Of a stretch of DNA of 64,000 nucleotides, positions 58,360-64,000 are shown in pieces. Every line of letters begins with the position of its first letter. Within the stretch, counting starts at the first letter, position 1. The notes under the pieces are model-generated. The model was not told the DNA's origin. It worked only from the letters and a program-made list of their open reading frames with translations, and did no database searches. The DNA lies in NCBI RefSeq assembly GCF_003609575.1, contig NZ_MBTA01000003.1, positions 1-64,000 of the forward strand. Direction: 5' to 3'. The stretch is from Pelobium manganitolerans. GTDB taxonomy: Bacteria > Bacteroidota > Bacteroidia > Sphingobacteriales > Sphingobacteriaceae. The position numbers were made by a program, and so were the translations under genes.

Positions 58360-59988
58360 ATGCATAAGTACTTACTTTTAAATATGAAAAATCTACTTGT
58401 TAAATTCCGTCTATTAGGCCTCCTATTCCTTTCTTTATTAATTGTTAAAAAGGATGTTCTGGCGCAGAAGCAAAATATTAAAAATGATGTGTTTTGGGAT
58501 ACCAAAGAAGGTAAGCCCATTTATAGTCAGGGCGGAGGGATTTTTACGTTTAAAGATCCTAAAACAGGACAGCACAAATACTATTGGTACGGGGTCCATT
58601 ATAAAGGTGCAGAAATATATAGAGAATCTCCTAATAAAACCTATCCTGGAACCGGTTTCGAATCCGTTACCTGCTATACTTCTACCGATTTGGTTAATTG
58701 GAGTTTTGAATCCGATGCACTTACAAAGGAAGCTGCTTCGGAAAAAGGCAGAGGAGGTTGGGTAGGTCGGCTGGGTGTAGCGTTTGTAAAAGAAATAAAC
58801 AAATACGCGATGTTTGTTCAGCACGGGAATGGCGTATTAATTGCCGTCTCAGATTCTCCTGCAGGTCCTTTTACGTGGCATCAAAAGATAAGTATGCAGG
58901 AAATCATCGGCACACCTAACACAGGCGATCAAACCGTCTTTACAGATGAAGATACTGGGAAATCGTATTTGGTTTATTCTTACGGAAGAGGCAGAAACAA
59001 GATATATATTTCCGAAATCGGTATAAAAAATGGAAAAGTGGACTTGCTAGACTGTGTAAAGATTTTTCAGGGCGCCGGCCGCGAAGGCAACTGTATGTTT
59101 AAATACAAGGGCAAATATTATATGGCAGCTTCCAATCTTTACGGCTGGGATTCTTCTTTGGTATATTACCTGGTTGCCGACGATATAAGAGGACCCTACA
59201 AGCCAGAGAATAATATGCTGGTAATGGACGGGGCTGCCGATGATTATGGGCATATTACTCAAACAGGTTTTTTTGTTACAGTTAGAGGCACTGAGCAGGA
59301 AACGGTGGTTTACTGTGGCGATAGATGGTCAGATTTTGCAGGCAATGGCTTAGGTTATAATCAATGGGTTCCGCTCTCGTTTAACGGCGAAAAGCCATAC
59401 TTTAATTCTTTGAACTCTTGGAACTTAGATGTCAAAACTGGCCGGTGGAACGTTGCTAAAGACAATAACTGGGTAAAAAACGCAAGTTTTGAAGCTGACC
59501 GGAAGGCGATACCCAGTTTGGCTAAGCCGGTGCAAACTGTTTTAACAGGCTGGGAAACCAATGTGCTGAAAGGTAATAAGATCTCTCTTGATACTAACAC
59601 AAGTCCAACGCTCAACTTTGCAAACACTGAAGAAGATAGAAAAAGAGTTATAGGAGAACGAAGTCTTAACATGAGCGATAATATTGACTTTCAGCACAAT
59701 GTTTCGCAAAAAATCACCTCTTCTCCTTATGTAAAACTGCCTGACGGTTATTACACACTTACCGCAAATATCAGAAACAGTGATGGTTTTTTTAGCTTAG
59801 AAATGTATGCTGAAAGCGCCGGAAAACGTGTTGTAAGCAAAATAAAAGGCGCAAATCCAAGCTGGACGACTATAGAACTGAAAAGAGTACCGGTTAAAAA
59901 CGGAAAAGTTGAGATAGGATTTAAAGCTGATGGTAAAGCGAATTCAAGCTGCCAAGTGGATGATGTTTCATTTATTAAAGAAGAATAG
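58360..59988 (+). CDS. GH43-like exported glycoside hydrolase
   Basis: A 542-residue enzyme. A signal peptide (about residues 9-36, ending DVLAQ) precedes a five-bladed propeller of GH43 type: D47 in NDVFWDTKEGKPI near the base position, GDQTVFTDEDTGKSYLVYSY with the central Asp, and GREGNCMFKYKGKYYMAAS carrying the general-acid Glu near residue 242. After ~380 a C-terminal jelly-roll, carbohydrate-binding-like domain follows (SYLNMSDNIDF-type strands; visible FQHNVSQKITSSPYVKLPDG). Substrate within GH43 (arabinose, xylose or galactose chains) is not decidable. An in-frame ATG at 58384 would give a more typical signal peptide. Confidence 0.88.
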   Translation: MHKYLLLNMKNLLVKFRLLGLLFLSLLIVKKDVLAQKQNIKNDVFWDTKEGKPIYSQGGGIFTFKDPKTGQHKYYWYGVHYKGAEIYRESPNKTYPGTGFESVTCYTSTDLVNWSFESDALTKEAASEKGRGGWVGRLGVAFVKEINKYAMFVQHGNGVLIAVSDSPAGPFTWHQKISMQEIIGTPNTGDQTVFTDEDTGKSYLVYSYGRGRNKIYISEIGIKNGKVDLLDCVKIFQGAGREGNCMFKYKGKYYMAASNLYGWDSSLVYYLVADDIRGPYKPENNMLVMDGAADDYGHITQTGFFVTVRGTEQETVVYCGDRWSDFAGNGLGYNQWVPLSFNGEKPYFNSLNSWNLDVKTGRWNVAKDNNWVKNASFEADRKAIPSLAKPVQTVLTGWETNVLKGNKISLDTNTSPTLNFANTEEDRKRVIGERSLNMSDNIDFQHNVSQKITSSPYVKLPDGYYTLTANIRNSDGFFSLEMYAESAGKRVVSKIKGANPSWTTIELKRVPVKNGKVEIGFKADGKANSSCQVDDVSFIKEE

Positions 59989-60012
59989 ATCTAATGTTAC
60001 TAAGAATAAAAA

Positions 60013-60044
60013 GCGCTGTTTATTTATATTGATACAAACGGCGC
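60013..60044 (+). terminator. hairpin after GH43-like gene
   Basis: GCGCTGTTT pairs with AAACGGCGC over 9 bp (one wobble). No T run follows, so termination efficiency is uncertain. Confidence 0.5.
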
Positions 60045-60056
60045 CTGCGGGATATA

Positions 60057-60251
60057 GGTTTAGCTTTAAGAAAAAAACACATCGTATTTAAGCACTATGT
60101 CTCTTTAGTTGGCAGCTTTATATGGGAGCCATTAAGTTATGGAGAGGCCGTATTTGATCGGAAAGGAAACGCTAATAAATTTCTTGATCTATATCCTGCT
60201 ATTGCAGAAAAGAGTGAAGTTATTGATGATTTTAATAAAGCTAGTTATTAA
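60057..60251 (+). pseudogene. C-terminal tail of a GH53-like glycoside hydrolase
   Basis: An open stretch ending TAA at 60249-60251 encodes KHIVFKHYVSLVGSFIWEPL, SYGEAVFDRKGNANKFLD and LYPAIAEKSEV. GSFIWEP followed by a residue run ending FDRKGNA is the last strand/helix pattern of (beta/alpha)8 glycosidases, most like GH53 endo-beta-1,4-galactanases. No start or upstream barrel is present, so only the last ~60 codons survive. Confidence 0.55.
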
Positions 60252-60405
60252 TCCTACGATAGCTGAGTGGAAAATTTGCTGAATTTTTCGATAATAAAGC
60301 AAATACTGATTGATGCTGTAAAAGCGAATTTTGGTTTGATATAGTGAGCCTTTGCAGCGGTAAATAAGTTGCGTCAGCTACCACTCTAATAAAACTGGAG
60401 TATAA
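60252..60405. other. intergenic, nothing recognised
   Basis: AT-rich stretch between the glycosidase remnant and the prophage boundary hairpin. No frame or repeat seen. Confidence 0.4.
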
Positions 60406-60432
60406 CCCTTGTAAAATATTGATTTACAAGGG
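60406..60432. other. perfect hairpin at prophage boundary
   Basis: CCCTTGTAAA and TTTACAAGGG form a perfect 10-bp stem with a 7-base loop. It lies downstream (minus-strand sense) of the tRNA 3' fragment and so may be the original terminator of that tRNA gene. Confidence 0.6.
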
Positions 60433-60537
60433 GCTGTTTAAATGCTGTGGACCCGGAGGGATTCGAATTCGGTCGGCAAATATTTCGTTTTTTAAATCGC
60501 TGATTTCCAGTTGTGTCAGTTTTTTAGCTGCTCCCAT
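60424..60537 (-). CDS. small ORF reading through the att site (37 aa)
   Basis: ATG at 60537 follows the XRE gene stop without a gap and encodes MGAAKKLTQLEISDLKNEIF then ADRIRIPPGPQHLNSPL before TAA. The first ~24 residues look like ordinary protein. RIRIPPGPQH is merely the translation of the tRNA 3' fragment, and the last residues come from host DNA. Probably a phage small gene whose 3' end was replaced on integration. Confidence 0.45.
   Translation of the reverse strand: MGAAKKLTQLEISDLKNEIFADRIRIPPGPQHLNSPL
60446..60466 (-). other. putative att site: tRNA 3'-end fragment
   Basis: The minus strand reads TTCGAATCCCTCCGGGTCCA, that is T loop, 3' T-stem strand, 3' acceptor strand and discriminator base of a tRNA. 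The 5' remainder of a tRNA is absent: the bases before TTCGAAT cannot pair with CCCTC. This is the expected left junction when an element integrates into a tRNA 3' end and reconstitutes the intact tRNA at its other end, beyond 64000. Confidence 0.65.
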
Positions 60538-60765
60538 TTATTTTGCTTTTTGTCTGTTTTTCGTCCAGTTTTGTCCGTCAAAAAACTTGTTTATATCTGC
60601 TTTGTAAACACTTCTTAGCACCATGAGTACTTTCCAGTTGAGGTTCTGTGTGCCCTTTATCATGCGGTGTATCGTAGGCTGCGATATACCGGCCTGCTCT
60701 GCCAGAATGTCCTGCGTTATGCCTTCCGCCTCCATTATGTGTTTAAGGAGTTCATTCGGCTTCAT
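60538..60765 (-). CDS. XRE-family HTH protein
   Basis: A 75-residue DNA-binding protein consisting of one HTH_3 domain (GITQDILAEQAGISQPTIHR, MIKGTQNLNW). Such single-domain proteins act as phage or plasmid regulators. Its start overlaps the end of the coiled-coil gene by 14 bp, so both are co-transcribed on the minus strand. Target unknown. Confidence 0.88.
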   Translation of the reverse strand: MKPNELLKHIMEAEGITQDILAEQAGISQPTIHRMIKGTQNLNWKVLMVLRSVYKADINKFFDGQNWTKNRQKAK

Positions 60766-61234
60766 AGAATCCTAAATTCAAAATGGTGTCATCCCATGCC
60801 TTGTCTCCAGTACGTTCCGCTATAGTTTTAGAGAGCCATTTCATCTTGGCCTCATAAGATTTATAGTGCATCTTTCCTTCCTCGAAGTTTTTTTGAACTC
60901 TATTCTGAACATCATAAAGTGCACTGACTTTTAAGACCGGAATCAGATAGGATCCGAATGGGTTTCCTTCTTCTTTTTTTTCTATTTCGTTTATTATTGC
61001 TTTGTGATGGATATCTTCGATTTCCTTGCCTTTTTCCAGCATGTACTGTTTTTGCTCTTCGAACTTGCTCTTGTATTCGGCCTCTAGACTGGCTAAATCA
61101 TCTTTGAGTTCCTGTATTCCTGTTCCAGGAACGTAGCCCCTTTCTTTGACCATAGAATCGAAGTGCTTCTCAAAAATACCCCTGGCAACACCCATTCCGA
61201 CCAAAAATCCAATTATAGCAATGAACCAATCCAT
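60752..61234 (-). CDS. membrane-anchored coiled-coil protein
   Basis: A 160-residue protein I cannot assign. One N-terminal membrane helix (residues 2-20, WFIAIIGFLVGMGVARGIF) is followed by a long charged coiled coil at about 40-95 (LKDDLASLEAEYKSKFEEQK). A compact C-terminal helix pair follows (YKSYEAKMKWLSKTIAERTG). It is the middle gene of a minus-strand trio with the lipoprotein (3-bp gap) and the XRE gene, so probably an accessory (lysogenic-conversion type) gene. Confidence 0.6.
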   Translation of the reverse strand: MDWFIAIIGFLVGMGVARGIFEKHFDSMVKERGYVPGTGIQELKDDLASLEAEYKSKFEEQKQYMLEKGKEIEDIHHKAIINEIEKKEEGNPFGSYLIPVLKVSALYDVQNRVQKNFEEGKMHYKSYEAKMKWLSKTIAERTGDKAWDDTILNLGFYEAE

Positions 61235-61237
61235 AGT

Positions 61238-61714
61238 TTATTGCCTGCTGAATTTGGCTGTCATCACGATTTTAGAAGGTTTCTTTTCTACACCGTTTAC
61301 ATTGTAGGTATCCCTTGGATTTAAGTCCGCGACAGTCCACGTCATAATTTTAGAAGTGTAAACTACATAAACATCCATATTTACATCACTGTCCAATACT
61401 TCCTCGTAATTCTCGAAAGAGAGTTTATTGCCGGTGAGTACGTATCCTGAGATAATTTCATCGGTTTGGTAATTTGGGTAATTAAAGTAGGTGGTTGAGA
61501 TAACTGCTTGGTTTTCACTAAACGTTATGTAGTACGGAGCCTTGTCTTCGGGTTCGAAAGTTTCGGTAAAGGACTTAGCCCCCGATTCATCATAGTAATC
61601 GTATGTGCTAGAAGTGAGTTTCCACTTTCCCTGAATTGTCACGCCGGTATCTTCATTTTTTTTACATCCTACCATACATATAGGTATGATCAACAGAAAT
61701 AATAGGTTTTTCAT
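61238..61714 (-). CDS. lipocalin-like lipoprotein
   Basis: A 158-residue lipoprotein. The signal MKNLLFLLIIPICMVGC makes C17 the lipidated cysteine, followed by KKNEDTG. The rest, ITIQGKWKLTSSTYDYY-like (visible as GKWKLTSSTYDYYDESG), resembles the small lipocalin-like beta barrels common in Bacteroidota. It heads the minus-strand trio in the prophage-like region, so it may be a cargo gene expressed in the lysogen. Confidence 0.7.
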   Translation of the reverse strand: MKNLLFLLIIPICMVGCKKNEDTGVTIQGKWKLTSSTYDYYDESGAKSFTETFEPEDKAPYYITFSENQAVISTTYFNYPNYQTDEIISGYVLTGNKLSFENYEEVLDSDVNMDVYVVYTSKIMTWTVADLNPRDTYNVNGVEKKPSKIVMTAKFSRQ

Positions 61715-61773
61715 TTTTGTTTTTTTGGTTTATCAAATATCAAATTTTAACTGGTTACTAATGTGTACAATTT

Positions 61774-62142
61774 TCAACCGGCCTTGCTTCCGGACGCTAT
61801 ATTCCCCAATTTTTTACGCAGGCTCTCATTCTCGTGGTTGAGGTTGGCATTTAATACTAGGAGCCGGTTGTTTTCGGCCTCTAATGTGTTGATTAGCTTT
61901 TCCTGCGTTGATATGGTTTTTTCGAGCGAGGCAACTAGTTTGTTGTCCATATTTAGTTTTTGATCGGTTTTGCTTTTATTGGAAAAAGTTCCACCAAAAT
62001 ACTGCGTAAGCGTATTGAAGTCTTCTGTCTTTGGGCTTGATTTGCCTTTTGTCCATTTGTACATTCTGTCGTAGGGTATCCCTGTTTCCCTCTCAATAAG
62101 CTTTAAGTCGCTATTTGCTAGCTTTTTAATTATTTCGGTCAT
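61774..62142 (-). CDS. putative prophage repressor (HTH plus coiled coil)
   Basis: A 122-residue protein. The N-terminal ~35 residues form a helix-turn-helix (NSDLKLIERETGIPYDRMYK, then WTKGKSS). Residues 60-115 form a leucine-rich coiled coil (LEKTISTQEKLINTLEAENN, LLVLNANLNHENESL) for oligomerisation. It is divergent from a small Cro-like gene with an 8-4-8 palindrome between them, the usual layout of a CI/Cro switch. No protease domain is present, so induction would not be by RecA-type self-cleavage. Confidence 0.65.
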   Translation of the reverse strand: MTEIIKKLANSDLKLIERETGIPYDRMYKWTKGKSSPKTEDFNTLTQYFGGTFSNKSKTDQKLNMDNKLVASLEKTISTQEKLINTLEAENNRLLVLNANLNHENESLRKKLGNIASGSKAG

Positions 62143-62157
62143 TGCAAAATTGAAAAA

Positions 62158-62177
62158 ATTCCAAACTAATTTGGAAT
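62158..62177. promoter_or_regulatory. palindromic operator ATTCCAAA-N4-TTTGGAAT
   Basis: A perfect 8-bp inverted repeat with 4-bp spacer CTAA. It lies 16 bp from the repressor start and overlaps the TTG (62171-62173) of the rightward promoter. Confidence 0.75.
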
Positions 62178-62202
62178 AATTGAACTTTTTCCATTATATT
62201 TG
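62171..62202 (+). promoter_or_regulatory. rightward early promoter
   Basis: TTG at 62171-62173, 21-bp spacer, TATATTTG at 62195-62202, full match to TTG-N19-21-TAnnTTTG. It lies 39 bp before the Cro-like gene. The operator covers its -33 element, so repression by occlusion is expected. Confidence 0.75.
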
Positions 62203-62240
62203 TTTCAACAATGTTAATCATCAAATATAACTAAGAAAAT

Positions 62241-62456
62241 ATGAAAGTTGATGCACGAGAACTGGTTTTTATCAGAGACAACGCCCCGAAGAATTTCGCG
62301 GCATTGATATCTGATACTACAGGTGTGCCCAGAAGCACAGTAAATAATGAGCTTTCGCGGATTAAGCGCTCATACAATGAAGAAGTAATCAAAGAGGCCC
62401 GCCGGTTATTGAAAGTAATTAAAGGGATTGCTTATGAAGCTGGTTCACAGGGGTAA
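62241..62456 (+). CDS. Cro-like small DNA-binding protein
   Basis: A 71-residue protein with a predicted helix-turn-helix (FAALISDTTGVPRSTVNNEL) and a basic C-terminal helix (KEARRLLKVIKGIA). It is the first rightward gene after the palindromic operator, the position of cro. I see no direct family hit. The next small gene starts inside its 3' end. Confidence 0.6.
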   Translation: MKVDARELVFIRDNAPKNFAALISDTTGVPRSTVNNELSRIKRSYNEEVIKEARRLLKVIKGIAYEAGSQG

Positions 62457-62595
62457 AAATCGCCTGACTTCTTCTGAGGTGGATCCAGAGGTGTGGGAAT
62501 GGATGAAAGAGTTCGTTTTACAGCACAATAAAGGTATAGCACGTCAAAAGCGGAAGCACAGAAGGGCAAGCTATCCCGGGATAAATGATTTATAA
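62434..62595 (+). CDS. small basic phage protein (53 aa)
   Basis: A frame starting ATG at 62434, overlapping the Cro-like gene by 23 bp, encodes MKLVHRGKNRLTSSEVDPEV then WEWMKEFVLQHNKGIAR and a basic end RQKRKHRRASYPGINDL. Composition looks real and the overlap is typical of phage early genes. No function is recognised. Confidence 0.5.
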   Translation: MKLVHRGKNRLTSSEVDPEVWEWMKEFVLQHNKGIARQKRKHRRASYPGINDL

Positions 62596-62637
62596 ATACG
62601 CAAAGGTTCGTTCTTTATAACTGATTGAAAGTCAAAA

Positions 62638-62661
62638 AAGCCCTTAAGGCGTTAAGGGCTT
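62638..62661 (+). terminator. terminator within prophage early region
   Basis: AAGCCCTTAA / TTAAGGGCTT, perfect 10-bp stem with loop GGCG. A second hairpin TCCCGG/CCGGGA follows near 62678-62703. Confidence 0.65.
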
Positions 62662-62740
62662 GCTTAAAAACAAAAAATCCCGGAAGCACCACCTCCCGGG
62701 AAATAAATGTTACTACTGATCACCAAAACCAATAATAATA

Positions 62741-62980
62741 ATGGCAAATCTACACAAAATCTTGCAGGTACCTGCAAACCTTACTGACGACAGCATCAAG
62801 TCTGCAAAAGAATCAATCAATGAGCAAATTAAATCTATGGATAAATGGTGCATACGCACTGCGTTCAACATGGCGCTTATGGACACGCAGCAACTGGCAG
62901 CTATACAGATAGCTAAAGATAGAGGTTATGATGATTTGGCAATAGCCATGCTTAAAGAAATGGAGGTTCAAAATGCGTAA
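62741..62980 (+). CDS. small hypothetical phage protein (79 aa)
   Basis: An acidic/basic helical 79-residue protein (MANLHKILQVPANLTDDSIK, SMDKWCIRTAFNMALMDTQQ). No family recognised. It has a strongly A-rich leader and overlaps the next gene by 8 bp, so it belongs to a compact phage transcript. Confidence 0.5.
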   Translation: MANLHKILQVPANLTDDSIKSAKESINEQIKSMDKWCIRTAFNMALMDTQQLAAIQIAKDRGYDDLAIAMLKEMEVQNA

Positions 62981-63167
62981 GCTGGCCCCTGGCGCTGTTC
63001 ACTTTACAGCCAAACCGGATGCCGATGTTTGGAAGCCAGACTACGAAACTCCCGAAGAATTGATGATAGCTACCATGCAATGGAAGCTCGACGTGGTTCT
63101 TAAAAAGAAGCTCCCAAAGCACCGGATGTTAAGCAAGTTCTACAAAAACAAATTCAAGTCATGCTAA
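62973..63167 (+). CDS. small hypothetical phage protein (64 aa)
   Basis: A basic 64-residue protein (MRKLAPGAVHFTAKPDADVW, KKLPKHRMLSKFYKNKFKSC). Upstream GGAGG supplies a good ribosome binding site. It overlaps both neighbours (8 bp before, 7 bp after). No function recognised. Confidence 0.5.
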   Translation: MRKLAPGAVHFTAKPDADVWKPDYETPEELMIATMQWKLDVVLKKKLPKHRMLSKFYKNKFKSC

Positions 63168-63400
63168 GCGAAACTATACTGTATTTCAACCAGACTATTG
63201 AGGTTGATTACCTCTACGAGAAAGCAGAGGCTGGAGATATGTCCACGCCGCCATCAGGCGAGGTTGTAGAAATAGACAAAATAGTCATTGATGGTCAGGA
63301 CTGTTCAAATGCCCTTTACATCGGCAACTTGTCGGAAATAATCGAGAAAGAAATTTTTAAAAAAAGAAAGGAGCGAGAAGATGCGTGGGAGAATTGGTGA
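63161..63400 (+). CDS. small hypothetical phage protein (79 aa)
   Basis: A 79-residue acidic protein (LYFNQTIEVDYLYEKAEAGD, VEIDKIVIDGQDCSNALYIG) with a charged C-terminal helix. The pattern of strands with PPSGEVVEIDKIVIDG resembles small phage proteins annotated only as hypothetical. It overlaps the following membrane-peptide gene by 20 bp. Confidence 0.5.
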   Translation: MLSETILYFNQTIEVDYLYEKAEAGDMSTPPSGEVVEIDKIVIDGQDCSNALYIGNLSEIIEKEIFKKRKEREDAWENW

Positions 63401-63479
63401 TAACAAAGACAACGTCACCATAGCGCTTATGCTGGCCATCGCAGTCATCGCGCTGCTTATCATTTTGTCAATTAATTAA
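63381..63479 (+). CDS. single-span membrane peptide (32 aa)
   Basis: ATG at 63381 with upstream AAGGAG-type site encodes MRGRIGDNKDNVTIALMLAI then AVIALLIILSIN. It is one hydrophobic helix with a short basic N-terminus. It is too short to be a classical holin, but it fits small phage membrane peptides. The Shine-Dalgarno site is unusually good for this genome. Confidence 0.45.
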   Translation: MRGRIGDNKDNVTIALMLAIAVIALLIILSIN

Positions 63480-63498
63480 TCATCTAAATAAATGTACC

Positions 63499-64000
63499 AT
63501 GAGTAAAATCACAAAACCAGCTGAGCTGAAGGTTCAGCAGAACATTAAAGTTTTAGCCTACGGCCAGCCGGGGCTAGGAAAAACCACGTTAGGGCTTTCA
63601 GCCCCGTCGCCTTTGCTGTTAGACTTCGATAGAGGCGTGCACCGCGTTAGTCCGGCACACCAGACAGACACCGTGCAGATCGAAAAATGGGAGGATGTTC
63701 AGGAAGTTTTACAGGAGGATCTATCCGGTTATAAAACGCTGGTGATAGACACCGCCGGTAAAATGCTCGACTTTATGTCTAACTACCTTATCCGGAAAGA
63801 CCCTAAGTTGGGCAAACAGGACGGCTCACTCACTTTACAGGGTTACGGCGCCAGAAAGGTGATGTTCGTCAACTTCTTAAAACAAGTTGACCAGATGAAC
63901 AAGCACCTTGTTTTTGTTGCACACGACAAAGAGGAGAAAGACGGCGAACAAAAAATCATCCGTCCAGAGATCGGCGGCAGCTCATCTGGCGATCTGGTTA
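63499..64000 (+). CDS. Sak4-like phage recombinase ATPase, partial
   Basis: A frame open from ATG 63499 to the window end (167 codons seen). It begins MSKITKPAELKVQQNIKVLA and carries Walker A GQPGLGKTT at about residues 23-31, Walker B-like LVIDTAGK near 85-92, and KHLVFVAHDKEEKDG. This is the phage nucleotide-binding/Sak4 RecA-core group used in single-strand annealing recombination and replication. The gene is cut by the window end. Confidence 0.8.
   Translation, partial: MSKITKPAELKVQQNIKVLAYGQPGLGKTTLGLSAPSPLLLDFDRGVHRVSPAHQTDTVQIEKWEDVQEVLQEDLSGYKTLVIDTAGKMLDFMSNYLIRKDPKLGKQDGSLTLQGYGARKVMFVNFLKQVDQMNKHLVFVAHDKEEKDGEQKIIRPEIGGSSSGDLV

Larger units (their letters stand above)
60446..64000. 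mobile_element. prophage-like element, left end (continues beyond window)
   Basis: The interval starts at the tRNA-fragment att site. It carries an XRE protein, small hypotheticals, a lipoprotein, a repressor with divergent Cro-like gene and operator, and a run of tightly packed short genes leading to a Sak4-like ATPase. Gene size and order fit the early region of a temperate phage. No integrase or structural gene is visible within the window. Confidence 0.7.

Noticed and set aside
58438-58824. Antisense frame within the GH43-like gene
   Set aside because: The plus strand encodes a complete, recognisable GH43-like domain at the same place.

Overview
The window is a contiguous piece of a Bacteroidota chromosome, most likely family Sphingobacteriaceae (Pedobacter/Mucilaginibacter type). 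The reasons are lineage-typical families (DUF6913, DUF2480, DUF3891, DUF2723, SDR-type threonine dehydrogenase, TonB receptor with a carboxypeptidase-regulatory-like domain), LytS/LytTR signalling, weak Shine-Dalgarno sites and promoters of the TTG-N19-21-TAnnTTTG type. The genus is inference.

Layout. 1-3494: 3' part of an rRNA operon (spacer, tRNA-Ile, tRNA-Ala, 23S, 5S, terminator). 3.8-16.9 kb: mostly minus-strand housekeeping genes: dapA with a DUF6913 gene, ligA, a LiaF-like/DUF4288/LytS/LytTR envelope-stress operon, and parC and parE. 17-25.3 kb: a large DUF2723 membrane protein, tRNA-Gln, prs-rplY, a broken DinD/Bro-like gene, threonine dehydrogenase, a YebC regulator and a DUF2442 gene coupled to a repeat protein. 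25.3-32.3 kb: a surface-polysaccharide cluster (O-antigen ligase, Wzz/GumC-like protein, flippase, two glycosyltransferases) with rnhB between the glycosyltransferases. 32.4-44.1 kb: gcvT, comB, a macroglobulin-like exported protein, an OmpA lipoprotein, an rRNA methyltransferase, a PpiD-like foldase, DUF2480 and DUF3108. 44.2-48.5 kb: a beta-helix lipoprotein with a TonB-dependent receptor.

48.9-60.3 kb is a carbohydrate locus that looks partly decayed: GH35 beta-galactosidase, a truncated GH2 N-terminus, an AraC regulator, a sugar-porter MFS, a DUF5107-TPR protein, a GH2 C-terminal remnant, a GH43-like enzyme and the tail of a GH53-like enzyme. Galactan or arabinogalactan debris is the most economical substrate guess. 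GTCCAT half-sites spaced exactly 21 bp lie before the MFS gene and, in weaker form, before the GH35 gene. This gives a testable regulon for the AraC protein.

60.4-64 kb is the left end of a prophage-like element. It starts at a tRNA 3'-end fragment (putative att site) and carries a divergent repressor/Cro-like switch with an 8-4-8 palindromic operator, several small early genes and a Sak4-like ATPase cut by the window end.

Observations I rate highest: (i) ParC ends in QLGLF and RNase HII ends in QLSIF, both resembling sliding-clamp binding peptides; (ii) the 21-bp AraC half-site arrays; (iii) a diverged second copy of the rplY 3' end and terminator flanking a DinD-like remnant; (iv) the att site read through by a small ORF.
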